A stretch of 64,000 bases of DNA, taken from JACCZR01 sp035296565. GTDB lineage: Bacteria; Actinomycetota; Thermoleophilia; Solirubrobacterales; Thermoleophilaceae. The translations under genes and the position numbers were made by a program. The DNA is taken from assembly GCA_035296565.1 (NCBI GenBank), contig DATHAQ010000028.1, positions 114,349 through 178,348 on the forward strand. The letters run 5' to 3'. The notes below the pieces were generated by a model that did no database searches, was not told the DNA's origin, and saw only the letters and a list, made by a program, of their open reading frames with translations. Positions 1 to 7,641 of the stretch are shown here, one piece after another; the first letter of the stretch is position 1; each line of letters starts with the position of its first letter.

Positions 1-312
1 CTTCGCGCCGTAGGCGCGCGCGACGTCCTGCGACTCGTCGCGCAGGTAGGGCGCCGGCCACGGGCCCTCGGCGGCCACGCGCTCGCGCATGGCATCGAGC
101 GAGTCGCGCGGGTAGCGGTCGGCGTCATTGGGGTTGATCAGCAGCGTTCGCACGCCGCGCTCGGCGTAGTCCTCGGCCACCGCCAGCAGCCGGTCGTGCC
201 ATCGCAGCGCGTAGGGGCAGTGGTTGCAGGTGAAGGCCACCACGGTCACGCCTTGGGGGCCGTGCTCTTCGCCGTCTGTGTCCGGAAGCGTGAAGTCAGG
301 CGCTGTGCTCAA
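1..312 (-). CDS. thioredoxin-like/AhpC-TSA family redox protein (partial, C-terminus outside window)
   Basis: The N-terminal 104 codons are present and the rest lies beyond position 1. The protein opens with a peroxiredoxin-like APDFTLPDTDGEEHG stretch, followed by FTCNHCPYALRW, which holds a CxxC redox pair. This CNHCPY form is typical of thioredoxin-like proteins of the AhpC/TSA clan, so a thiol-disulfide role is likely and the physiological partner is unknown. The start is TTG at 312. It overlaps the upstream thioredoxin-like gene (stop at 296) by 17 nt, so the two are probably translationally coupled. A cytoplasmic location is inferred because no signal peptide is visible. Confidence 0.8.
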   Translation of the reverse strand, partial: MSTAPDFTLPDTDGEEHGPQGVTVVAFTCNHCPYALRWHDRLLAVAEDYAERGVRTLLINPNDADRYPRDSLDAMRERVAAEGPWPAPYLRDESQDVARAYGAK

Positions 313-625
313 GGTTCCTCCTCAGCACGTCTCGCAGGTCCTGGGGGTCGGGGACGGGCGACACCCGCCCGTCGCGCAGGGTGTAGACGCGGCAGCTGAG
401 CCCGTAGGCCTCGTCCTCGGGCGGCGGGACGACGTCGCGGCCGTCCACCCGGATCGTGGGCGAGCCGATGAAGCGCTCTCGCGCCGCGTCCTCGTCGTCC
501 GCGACCTCGCGGACCTCGACGCTGGCAGGGTTCAGCCCGAGCTCGTCCATGGCCTCGCGCAGGTCGGCGAGCGCCTCGGGGTGAGACGGACAGCCGTCCC
601 ACCAGAGCAGCTCGACACGGGTCAC
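296..625 (-). CDS. small thioredoxin-fold protein
   Basis: 109 residues. The N-terminus carries ELLWWDGCPSHPEAL, where a thioredoxin-type active site has only its first cysteine (CPSH). A cis-proline motif GSPTIRVDG follows, and a further cysteine sits in YGLSCRVY. This layout matches small thioredoxin-like proteins often misannotated as alkylmercury lyase or glutaredoxin relatives. The second cysteine may act as a resolving residue, which is inference. The gene lies between an alpha/beta hydrolase (9 nt upstream) and the truncated redoxin (17 nt overlap) in one minus-strand operon, so it may pair with the redoxin. Confidence 0.75.
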   Translation of the reverse strand: MTRVELLWWDGCPSHPEALADLREAMDELGLNPASVEVREVADDEDAARERFIGSPTIRVDGRDVVPPPEDEAYGLSCRVYTLRDGRVSPVPDPQDLRDVLRRNLEHSA

Positions 626-634
626 TGCTTTCTC

Positions 635-1456
635 CTAAGGCTCCTTCTCTGGGTCGGGCTGCACGTTGACGACCGTCTCGATCCACTCGGTCGTGTCCCG
701 AAGCACGTCGTCCCTGTTGGTCTCGTTGAAGATCTCGTGGCGCGCGCCGGGGTAGTGGCGCACGCTGACCTCGGCGTTGGGCAAGTGCTCCAGCAGGCGC
801 CGGCTCCCCTCCAGCGGGACGAGCTGATCCGCCTCGCCGTGCTGCCAGAGCACGGGTCCCCGGACGCGCTGTGCGTCGAGCGCCGCGTCGAGCAGCGCCG
901 TCGCCATGGCGGCAAGCATCTCCCGTCTGAAGCCGCCGTGGTAGACGAGCGGATCGGCGGCGTACGCCTGCTGCACGGATTCGTCTCGGGAGAGCACCGC
1001 GATGTCGACGGGGATCTCGGGCAGGGGATCCAGGGCCAGGAGCGCTCCTGTCCCGGGATTGCCCACGAGCGGCGCGGCGAGCACCAATCCGGCGAGCCCT
1101 TCGCCCTGGCGCTGCGCGTATCTGGTGGCGATCAGGCCGCCCATCGAATGGGCCACCACCACGAGCGGGCAGCCGACGTGCTCGGCGCGCGCCTCCTCGA
1201 CCAGCAGGTGGAGGTCCCCGACCACAGGCTCGAAGTCGGTGATCAAGGCAGGCTCGCCCTCTGAGCGCCCATGGCCCACGTGGTCGAGCCCGTAAACCGC
1301 CGCTCCCCGCTCGGCGAAGGCGTCCGCTACGTGGTCGTAGCGGCCGATGTGCTCGCCGTATCCGTGCGCGATCACGACCAAGTGGCTCGGATCCGCGCGC
1401 TCCCACGTCCGCACGTGCAGCGAGCCGGCGTGGCCTTGAAGAGGTCGCTCGTTCAT
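635..1456 (-). CDS. alpha/beta hydrolase, monoacylglycerol lipase/lysophospholipase-like
   Basis: 273 residues. An oxyanion-hole region (VVIAHGYGEHIGRYDHVADAF) precedes the nucleophile elbow VVVAHSMGGLIATRYA, with Ser in GHSxG-like context (AHSMGG). Near the C-terminus GPVLWQHGEADQLVP supplies the likely acid and GARHEIFNE the catalytic His. This is the Hydrolase_4 (monoglyceride lipase/lysophospholipase) pattern. The substrate cannot be read from sequence. It starts at ATG and is the first gene of the minus-strand operon leading into the two thioredoxin-fold genes. No signal peptide is visible, so it is probably cytoplasmic. Confidence 0.85.
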   Translation of the reverse strand: MNERPLQGHAGSLHVRTWERADPSHLVVIAHGYGEHIGRYDHVADAFAERGAAVYGLDHVGHGRSEGEPALITDFEPVVGDLHLLVEEARAEHVGCPLVVVAHSMGGLIATRYAQRQGEGLAGLVLAAPLVGNPGTGALLALDPLPEIPVDIAVLSRDESVQQAYAADPLVYHGGFRREMLAAMATALLDAALDAQRVRGPVLWQHGEADQLVPLEGSRRLLEHLPNAEVSVRHYPGARHEIFNETNRDDVLRDTTEWIETVVNVQPDPEKEP

Positions 1457-1508
1457 GGGGTGGCTCAGGGATCCGCCAGGCGAAGGTGTAGGGCGGGTAC
1501 CTACCCGG

Positions 1509-2975
1509 CTAGAGGTTGACGGCGACGTACTTGGTCTCGAGGTACTCGGCGATGCCCTCGTTGCCGCCCTCGCGGCCCACGCCGGACTGCTTCCAGCCTC
1601 CGAAGGGCGCGCCGGCGTTGGAGACCAGGCCCTGATTGAGGCCGATCATCCCGGTCTCGAGGCGCTCACAGACGCGGAAGGCGCGCTTGAGGTCGTTGGT
1701 GTAGACGTAGGCCACGAGGCCGAACTCGGTGTCGTTGGCCGCAGCCACCGCCTCATCCTCGTCGGAGAAACCCTTGACCGGCGCGACCGGGCCGAAGATC
1801 TCCTCCTTGAGCAGCTTGGCGTCGTCGGGGATGTCGCTGAGCACCGTGGGCTCGTAGAAGTAGCCGCTCCCGTCCACGCGTGAGCCGCCGACGACGGTCG
1901 AGGCCCCCCTGCCGGTCGCGTCGTCCACCAGCTCGGCCACCTTGCCGCGCTGGTCATCGTCGATCAGCGGGCCGACCTCGACACCCTCCTCGGTGCCGCG
2001 GCCGACCTTCATCGCGCCCATGCGCTCGCCCAGCTTGGTGGCGAACTCGTCGGCCACCGCGCCGGCCGCGTGGAAACGGTTGGCCGAGGTGCAGGCCTCG
2101 CCCACGTTGCGCATCTTGGCGATCATCGCGCCCTCGACGGCGGCGTCCACGTCGGCGTCGTCGAAGATCAGGAAGGGGGCGTTGCCGCCCAGCTCCATCG
2201 AGGTCTTGAGGATGTTCTGCGCGGCCTGCTCCATCAGGCTGCGGCCCACCTCGGTGGACCCGGTGAAGGTCAGCTTGCGCAGCCGCGGGTCCTCGATCAG
2301 CGGGCCCATGGTCGAGCCCGACGAGGAGCTCGTGATCACGTTCAGCACTCCGGGCGGGAGCCCGCACTCGTGCAGGATCTCGGCCAGCGCGAGCATCGAC
2401 AGCGGCGTCTGCTGCGCGGGCTTCATCACCATCGTGCAGCCTGCCGCCACGGCGGGGCCGATCTTGCGCGTGCCCATCGCCGTGGGGAAGTTCCAGGGGG
2501 TGATCATCAGGCAGGGCCCCAGCGGCTGGCGCATCACCAGCACGCGGCCCGCGCCGTTGCCGGCGGTCTTGTAGTAGCCGTCCAGGCGCAGGGCCTCGCC
2601 GGCGAACCAGCGGAAGAACTCGGCCGCGTAGGCGATCTCGCCCTTGGACTCGGTGATCGTCTTGCCCATCTCGAGCGTCATCAGCAGCGCCAGGTCCTCG
2701 GCGCGTTCGTTGAGCGCCTCGAAGGCCTTCTGCAGGATCTGGGAGCGATCGTTGGGAGCGCTCGCGGCCCACTCCTCGCGCGCCTCGTGCGCGGCGGTGA
2801 GGGCGGCCTTGGCGTCCTCCGCCGTGCCGTCGGCGACCTCGGTCAGCGTCTCGCCGGTCGAGGGGTCCTCCACCGGCAGCTTGTCGCCCCCGGAGGCGTC
2901 GCGCCACTCGCCGCCGATCCACAGCTGCTTGGGGACGCGCTCGACGACTTCCTGTTCCCTGGTGGCGACGCTCAT
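1509..2975 (-). CDS. gabD: NAD(P)-dependent succinate-semialdehyde dehydrogenase
   Basis: 488 residues, the usual length. It oxidises succinate semialdehyde to succinate. The catalytic Asn region (ITPWNFP), the cofactor-binding KPAQQTPLS, the general base Glu in MELGGNAPF and the nucleophile Cys in GEACTSANRF are all present. The C-terminus FGGWKQSGVGREGG is typical of the SSADH branch. Two starts are possible: GTG at 2981 or ATG at 2975. I prefer 2975 because a TAGAAC box lies 6 nt before it, resembling other short-leader promoters here. It lies 138 nt downstream of an IlvB-like ThDP enzyme on the same strand, which suggests joint action on 2-oxoglutarate via succinate semialdehyde (see findings). 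Confidence 0.9.
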   Translation of the reverse strand: MSVATREQEVVERVPKQLWIGGEWRDASGGDKLPVEDPSTGETLTEVADGTAEDAKAALTAAHEAREEWAASAPNDRSQILQKAFEALNERAEDLALLMTLEMGKTITESKGEIAYAAEFFRWFAGEALRLDGYYKTAGNGAGRVLVMRQPLGPCLMITPWNFPTAMGTRKIGPAVAAGCTMVMKPAQQTPLSMLALAEILHECGLPPGVLNVITSSSSGSTMGPLIEDPRLRKLTFTGSTEVGRSLMEQAAQNILKTSMELGGNAPFLIFDDADVDAAVEGAMIAKMRNVGEACTSANRFHAAGAVADEFATKLGERMGAMKVGRGTEEGVEVGPLIDDDQRGKVAELVDDATGRGASTVVGGSRVDGSGYFYEPTVLSDIPDDAKLLKEEIFGPVAPVKGFSDEDEAVAAANDTEFGLVAYVYTNDLKRAFRVCERLETGMIGLNQGLVSNAGAPFGGWKQSGVGREGGNEGIAEYLETKYVAVNL

Positions 2976-3113
2976 GCGCACGTTCTACCCGAAGGCGCCG
3001 GGCCTCAGTCCGCCGGGCGTGCACCCGGTCGCCCTTTCGAAAACTCGTCAGGCGGCTGAGCGTTTTTCCGGACGGGTGCCCCGTGTCGCGGGCCTGGCCG
3101 GCTCCGGTGCCCC

Positions 3114-4760
3114 CTAGGTGGCCACCGTCTCGGCGCCCAGCTCCTCGGAGATCGCCACGTCGATCGAGTAGTCGATCGGCAGCACGACCACGGTGGGGCC
3201 GTCGTGCGCCAGCGCCTCGCGCAGCCGCCGGGGGAAGTCCTCGGCCGACTCGCAGCGCCACGCGGGTAGCCCGAAGGCGTGCGCGAGCTGCACGAAGTCG
3301 GGGTTCGTGAAGTCCGTCCCGAAGTGGTCGCCGAACTTCTTGTCCTGCTTCCAGACGATCGAGCCGAACTGCTCGTTCTCCCAGATCACGTTCACGAAGG
3401 ACGTGCGCAGCCGCTTGGCGGTCTCGAGCTCCTGGAAGTTCATGAGAAAGCCGCCGTCGCCGTTGACGGTGACCACGTTGCGGTCCGGGTGCACCAGCTT
3501 GGCCGCGATCGCGGCGGGAAGCGCGAAGCCCATCCCCGCCAGGCCGTTGGCGATCAGGCAGGTGTTCGGCTCGTGGGCCGGGAACATGCGCCCGATCCAC
3601 AGCTTGTGCAGGCCGACGTCGGAGATGAGGACGTCGTCGTCGCCCAGCACCTGCCGGATCTCGTACAGCGCGCGCGGCGGCTGCATGGGGAAGGAGTCGT
3701 CGTCGCGGGCGGCCTCGAGCCGGCCCATCACCACGTCGCGCAGGCGCGAGGAGCCGCCGCCGGGGCCGAGGCCGGTGCACTCGTGGGTCAGGCGTTTGAG
3801 GATCCGGTTGATGTCGCCCACCAGGTCGACGTCGGTGACGAAGTACTCGTCGACCTCCACGGGGACGGTGTCGATGTAGACGATGGTCTTGTCGCGCTTG
3901 TCGTTCCAGTGCTCGGGCGAGTGTTCGACGAGGTCGAAGCCGACGCTGATCACCACGTCGGCCTCGGCGAAGCCCGCCATCTCGTAGTCGCCGGCCTGCA
4001 GGCCGACGGCGCCGAGGGCGTTGTCGCCGCGGTTGTCGATCAGGCCCTTGCCCATGAACGTCTCGGCCACGGGGATGCCGGTCACCTCGGAGAACTGGCG
4101 CAGCGCTGCACTGGCCCCTACCCGCACGGCGCCGTTGCCGGCCAGCACGATCGGGGCGCTGGCGTTGCGGATCAGCTCGGCCGCCCGAGCGATCTCGTCG
4201 CCCGAGGGCTCGGGGTGCCGCAGCCGCTCGCTCACCGGGATCGGCTCGGTGTCGACCTCCTCCTCCATCACGTCCTCGGGGATCTCGATGTGGGTGGGGC
4301 CGGGCTTCTGCTGCTGGGCGACCTTGAATGCCTTGCGGACGACCTCGGGGATGATCCGGGGGTTGTTCAGACGGGCGTTCCACTTGGTGATCGGCCGCAG
4401 CACGCTGAGGATGTCGATGTACTGGTGCGACTCCTTGTGCATGCGCTCGAGGTCGCCCTGGCCGGTGAGGGCCACCAGCGGCGCGGAGTCGAGGTAGGCG
4501 TCGGCGACCGACGTCGTGAGGTTCATGGCCCCCGGGCCCAGCGTGCCCAGGCAGACCCCGGCGCGGCCGGTCAGCCGCCCGTAGACGTCGGCCATGTAGC
4601 CACCGCCCTGCTCGTGGCGGACCGGCACGAACTCGATCTCCGAGCGCGCGAGCGACTCGTTGAGGTCGACGGTCTCCTCGCCCGGGATGCCGAACACGTG
4701 GCGCACGCCCTCGTTCTCCAGGCACTCGACGAAGAGGTCGGAAGCCTTGCGCTTGGCCAC
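3114..4760 (-). CDS. ThDP-dependent acetolactate-synthase-like enzyme, candidate 2-oxoglutarate decarboxylase
   Basis: 548 residues with the three-domain ThDP fold: an N-terminal PYR domain (FGIPGEETVDLNESL, catalytic Glu in RHEQGGGYMAD), a central domain, and a C-terminal PP domain with the ThDP motif VNGDGGFLMNFQELETA. Databases would probably call it acetolactate synthase large subunit. There is no small subunit (ilvN) nearby, and the MHKESHQYIDI and FKVAQQQKPGPTHIEIPE segments resemble, from memory, the cyanobacterial OgdA group of 2-oxoglutarate decarboxylases. The SSADH gene downstream fits that role. Start: GTG at 4772 is possible, but TAGTGT at 4774-4769 lies 8 nt before GTG 4760, favouring a near-leaderless start there. 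Confidence 0.8.
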   Translation of the reverse strand: MAKRKASDLFVECLENEGVRHVFGIPGEETVDLNESLARSEIEFVPVRHEQGGGYMADVYGRLTGRAGVCLGTLGPGAMNLTTSVADAYLDSAPLVALTGQGDLERMHKESHQYIDILSVLRPITKWNARLNNPRIIPEVVRKAFKVAQQQKPGPTHIEIPEDVMEEEVDTEPIPVSERLRHPEPSGDEIARAAELIRNASAPIVLAGNGAVRVGASAALRQFSEVTGIPVAETFMGKGLIDNRGDNALGAVGLQAGDYEMAGFAEADVVISVGFDLVEHSPEHWNDKRDKTIVYIDTVPVEVDEYFVTDVDLVGDINRILKRLTHECTGLGPGGGSSRLRDVVMGRLEAARDDDSFPMQPPRALYEIRQVLGDDDVLISDVGLHKLWIGRMFPAHEPNTCLIANGLAGMGFALPAAIAAKLVHPDRNVVTVNGDGGFLMNFQELETAKRLRTSFVNVIWENEQFGSIVWKQDKKFGDHFGTDFTNPDFVQLAHAFGLPAWRCESAEDFPRRLREALAHDGPTVVVLPIDYSIDVAISEELGAETVAT

Positions 4761-4782
4761 GGCGCGGCACACTACACATGCA

Positions 4783-6102
4783 ATGCCGAAGGCTCGCTAC
4801 GCCAAGAGCGGGGATGTGAACATCGCCTACGTGACCGTGGGCGACGGCCCCGTGAACCTCGTCTGGGTGCCCACCTGGATCTCCCAGTGCGAGTACCTGT
4901 TCGAGGAGCCGTCGGTGGCGGCCGCCTTCGAGCGGCTGGGCGAGTTCGCCACCGTCGCCCTCTTCGACCGGCGCGGCAGCGGGCTGTCGGACCCCATGGC
5001 CGAGGCGCCCATGCTCGAGGAGCAGATGGACGACGTGCTTGCGGTGATGGACGCGGTCGGCTTCGAGCAGGCCGCCGTCTCGGCCACGATCGAGGGCGGC
5101 CCGATGGGAGCGCTGTTCGCGGCCACCCGCCCGGACCGCTGTGAGCGCCTCGTGCTCTACTCGGCCTTCGCCCGCTCGCTATGGGCGCCCGACTACGACT
5201 GGACCTGGAAGCCCGACGAGCGCGAGGAGCGCTCTAGGCAGATGGTCGCGCACTGGGGCGACGGGTTGATGGCCGGCGCGGTGGCGGCGAGCCGGCAGAG
5301 CGACCCCGCCTTCATGGACTGGGCCGGGCGCCTGGAGCGCCTGGCCGCCAGCCCGGCGACCGCCGAGCGCATCCTGGAGCTGATCGGCCAGTTCGACGTA
5401 CGCCATGTGCTCCCCTCGATCCGCGTGCCGACGCTCGTGCTGCATCGCCCCGCGGACGGCTTCCTCGACGTGCGCCACTCCCGCTACCTCGCCGAGCACA
5501 TCCCCGACGCCCGCCTGGTGGAGCTCGAGGGTACGGACCACCTCTTCTCGCTGGGCGACGTGGACACCCTGATCGGTGAGATCGAGGAGTTCCTGACCGG
5601 CCACCGGCGCGAGCGCGAGCCCGACCGGCTGCTGGCCACCGTGCTGTTCACCGACATCTGCCACTCGACCGAGCGCGCAGCCGCGCTGGGCGACAGCGCC
5701 TGGAAGAGCCTCTTGAGCCGCCACGACGAGCTGGTGCGCCGCGAGCTGTCGCGCCACCGCGGCCGCGAGGTCAAGCACACCGGCGACGGGTTCCTGGCCA
5801 CCTTCGACGGGCCCGCGCGCGGGGTGCGCTGCGCCCAGGCGATCAGCGAGGGCATGAAGGATTTGGGCATGGGCGTGCGGGCCGGCGTGCACACCGGCGA
5901 GCTGGAGATCCGCGACAGCGACGTGGGCGGGATCGCCGTGCACATCGGGGCCCGCGTCATGGCCAAGGCCGAGGAGCACGAGGTGCTGGCCTCGAGCACC
6001 GTCAAGGATCTGGTCGTCGGCTCGGGACTGGACTTCAGCGACCGCGGATTTCACGAATTGCGGGGGGTTCCCGGCGAGTGGCGGCTGTTCGCGGTTGCTT
6101 AG
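4783..6102 (+). CDS. alpha/beta-hydrolase fold fused to class III adenylate/guanylate cyclase domain
   Basis: 439 residues. Residues 1-270 have the alpha/beta hydrolase fold (FDRRGSGLSD, then a nucleophile-elbow region, then TDHLFSLGD as the His region). Residues 285-439 are a class III cyclase domain (VLFTDICHSTERAAALGD, EVKHTGDGFLATFDGP, GVHTGELE), with both metal-binding Asp residues visible (FTDI and TGDG). Such fusions are common in Actinobacteria. The elbow reads SATIEGGPMG: the Ser expected in GxSEGG is Ile103, so the hydrolase half is probably non-catalytic and may act as a ligand sensor. ATG 4783 was chosen over upstream starts because the hydrolase domain begins there. It is divergent from the ThDP-enzyme gene. 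Confidence 0.85.
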   Translation: MPKARYAKSGDVNIAYVTVGDGPVNLVWVPTWISQCEYLFEEPSVAAAFERLGEFATVALFDRRGSGLSDPMAEAPMLEEQMDDVLAVMDAVGFEQAAVSATIEGGPMGALFAATRPDRCERLVLYSAFARSLWAPDYDWTWKPDEREERSRQMVAHWGDGLMAGAVAASRQSDPAFMDWAGRLERLAASPATAERILELIGQFDVRHVLPSIRVPTLVLHRPADGFLDVRHSRYLAEHIPDARLVELEGTDHLFSLGDVDTLIGEIEEFLTGHRREREPDRLLATVLFTDICHSTERAAALGDSAWKSLLSRHDELVRRELSRHRGREVKHTGDGFLATFDGPARGVRCAQAISEGMKDLGMGVRAGVHTGELEIRDSDVGGIAVHIGARVMAKAEEHEVLASSTVKDLVVGSGLDFSDRGFHELRGVPGEWRLFAVA

Positions 6103-6142
6103 GCAACCGCCACTTTTCGCCGAAATGGGGGTTGTGACAGCG

Positions 6143-7501
6143 ATGCGGCGCCCCACCCTTGCTCTGCTCTGCCTTGCCTTCGCGGCCGCCCCGGCGGCCG
6201 CCCACGCCGCGACCGTTCACGTCGTGCGCGGCGGCGGCTTCGGCCACGGCGTGGGCCTCAGCCAGTACGGCGCCTACGGCTACGCCAAGCACGGGCGCGG
6301 CTACGAGGCGATCGTCAAGCACTACTACCGGGGCACCGAGCTGTCGCAGGCCTCCTCGCGCCCGACGCGGGTCCTGCTGGCCGCCAGCCGCTCGACCATC
6401 CGCTTCCGCGGCGTGTCGCGCATCGGCCCGCGCACCGCGCGCCCTCGCGCCACCTACACCGCCAAGCGCCGCGGCTCGAAGGTCGCGGTGTTCTCCGGCA
6501 GCCGGCGCATCGGGACCTTCTCGCGCGTCAGCGTCTATCGGCCGCGCAACGTCAGCCGGCTCCTGGGCCGGGCCCTGACCGGAGTGACCAGCGGCAGGTA
6601 CCGCGGCAAGCTCGTGCTGCGGCCCGGTTTGGGCGGCGGCGTGACCGTCGTGAACGCGCTGGATGTCGACTCGTACGTGAAGGGCGTGGTGGCCGCCGAG
6701 ATGCCCTCGTCCTGGCATCCTGAGGCCCTCAAGGCCCAGGCCGTGGCCGCGCGCTCCTATGCGCGCGCCTCCTCCCCGCGCTCGCGCGTGTTCGACCACT
6801 ATCCGGACACCCGCTCGCAGGTCTACCGCGGCGTGGCCGGCGAGCGGCGCAGCACCAGCCGGGCCGTCAAGGCCACCGCGCGCCAGGTCCTGACCTACCA
6901 GGGCAAGGTCATCACCGCCTACTTCTTCTCCGCTTCCGGCGGGCACACCGAGAACGTCGAGAACATCTTCGGCGGCGACCCCCAGCCCTACCTGGTCGGA
7001 GTCGAGGACCGCTACGACAGCATCTCTCCGCAGCACCGCTGGAGCCGGCGCTTCTCGGGCGCGTCGCTGGACTCGCGGCTCGGCGCGCCGGGGAGCTATC
7101 GCGGCCTGCGCGTCCTGCGCCGGGGCGCCTCGCCCCGGATCATCCGCGCGCAGGTGCTGGGCTCGAGCGGCTCGCGGCGGGTCACCGGCCCGCAGCTGCG
7201 CACCCGCCTCGGGCTCTACGACGTGCCCTCCAGCTTCACCACGGTGTCCAGCTCGCAGGCTCGCCTGGCGCGGGTCGCCGGACCGGGACCGACAACGCGC
7301 AGCCCGCAGCTGGTCGGGCGATTCTCCCCCGCCCCGTCCTCGCGGCGGCTGGTGGTGGAGCGCCGGGTCGGCCGGCGCTGGAAGCGCGTGGGGCGTGGCC
7401 GGCTATCGCCGGCAGGCGCGTTTCGTGTGGTGGTCCGCCGGGGCGGCGTGTACCGCGTGCGAGCGGCGGGACTGACGGGCCCCGCCACTCGTCTCCGGTG
7501 A
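6143..7501 (+). CDS. SpoIID/LytB-domain protein, secreted (copy 1)
   Basis: 452 residues. A signal peptide (MRRPTLALLCLAFAAAPAAA) is followed at once by the glycine-rich SpoIID signature GFGHGVGLSQYGAYGYA and HYYRGTELS. The core domain follows much later (VDSYVKGVVAAEMPSSWHPE, LKAQAVAARSYA, then a SGGHTENVENIFGG region). SpoIID enzymes are peptidoglycan lytic transglycosylases acting on denuded glycan. The organism shows no sporulation genes in this window, so a wall-remodelling role is inferred. In Bacillus SpoIID the GHGVGMSQYGA motif is C-terminal, whereas here it is N-terminal. ATG 6125 is an alternative start. A paralogue follows 140 nt downstream. Confidence 0.85.
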   Translation: MRRPTLALLCLAFAAAPAAAHAATVHVVRGGGFGHGVGLSQYGAYGYAKHGRGYEAIVKHYYRGTELSQASSRPTRVLLAASRSTIRFRGVSRIGPRTARPRATYTAKRRGSKVAVFSGSRRIGTFSRVSVYRPRNVSRLLGRALTGVTSGRYRGKLVLRPGLGGGVTVVNALDVDSYVKGVVAAEMPSSWHPEALKAQAVAARSYARASSPRSRVFDHYPDTRSQVYRGVAGERRSTSRAVKATARQVLTYQGKVITAYFFSASGGHTENVENIFGGDPQPYLVGVEDRYDSISPQHRWSRRFSGASLDSRLGAPGSYRGLRVLRRGASPRIIRAQVLGSSGSRRVTGPQLRTRLGLYDVPSSFTTVSSSQARLARVAGPGPTTRSPQLVGRFSPAPSSRRLVVERRVGRRWKRVGRGRLSPAGAFRVVVRRGGVYRVRAAGLTGPATRLR

Positions 7502-7525
7502 TCCTCGAGCGGGCGGCGCCTTGAC

Positions 7526-7569
7526 GCGAGCGGTGCTCGCCCGGCCAGCGCCCGGGCTGCGCTCCTCCG
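7526..7569. repeat. intergenic double-hairpin repeat, copy A
   Basis: A 44-nt unit between the two SpoIID genes. It contains GAGC-GGT-GCTC (first hairpin), then GCCCGG-loop-CCGGGC (6-bp stem, 7-nt loop), then TGCGCTCC. Copy B lies 12 nt downstream and a third diverged copy lies at 20364. It is not coding in any convincing frame. Function unknown; REP-like element or transcript-end structure are possibilities. Confidence 0.7.
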
Positions 7570-7581
7570 GTGACCTTTGGA

Positions 7582-7625
7582 GCGAGCGGTGCTCGCCCGG
7601 CCGACGCCCGGGTTGCGCTCCTCCG
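7582..7625. repeat. intergenic double-hairpin repeat, copy B
   Basis: Direct repeat of copy A with 3 substitutions in the aligned 44 nt. Two are in the hairpin loop. One turns the outer stem pair into G-T, so the second hairpin is still formable. It ends 16 nt before the ATG of the second SpoIID gene at 7642, so its fold may sit in that gene's 5' leader. Confidence 0.7.
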
Positions 7626-7641
7626 CTAGACCTCCGAAGCC

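Noticed and set aside
1954..4779. Very long minus-strand open frame (941 codons) across the SSADH and ThDP-enzyme genes
   Set aside because: It is an out-of-frame reading of two motif-complete genes, extremely Arg-rich, and has no recognisable domain. Long spurious frames are normal at this GC content.
7526..7625. CRISPR-like array
   Set aside because: Only two adjacent copies with a 12-nt spacer, no cas genes, and the unit forms two hairpins rather than a CRISPR repeat.
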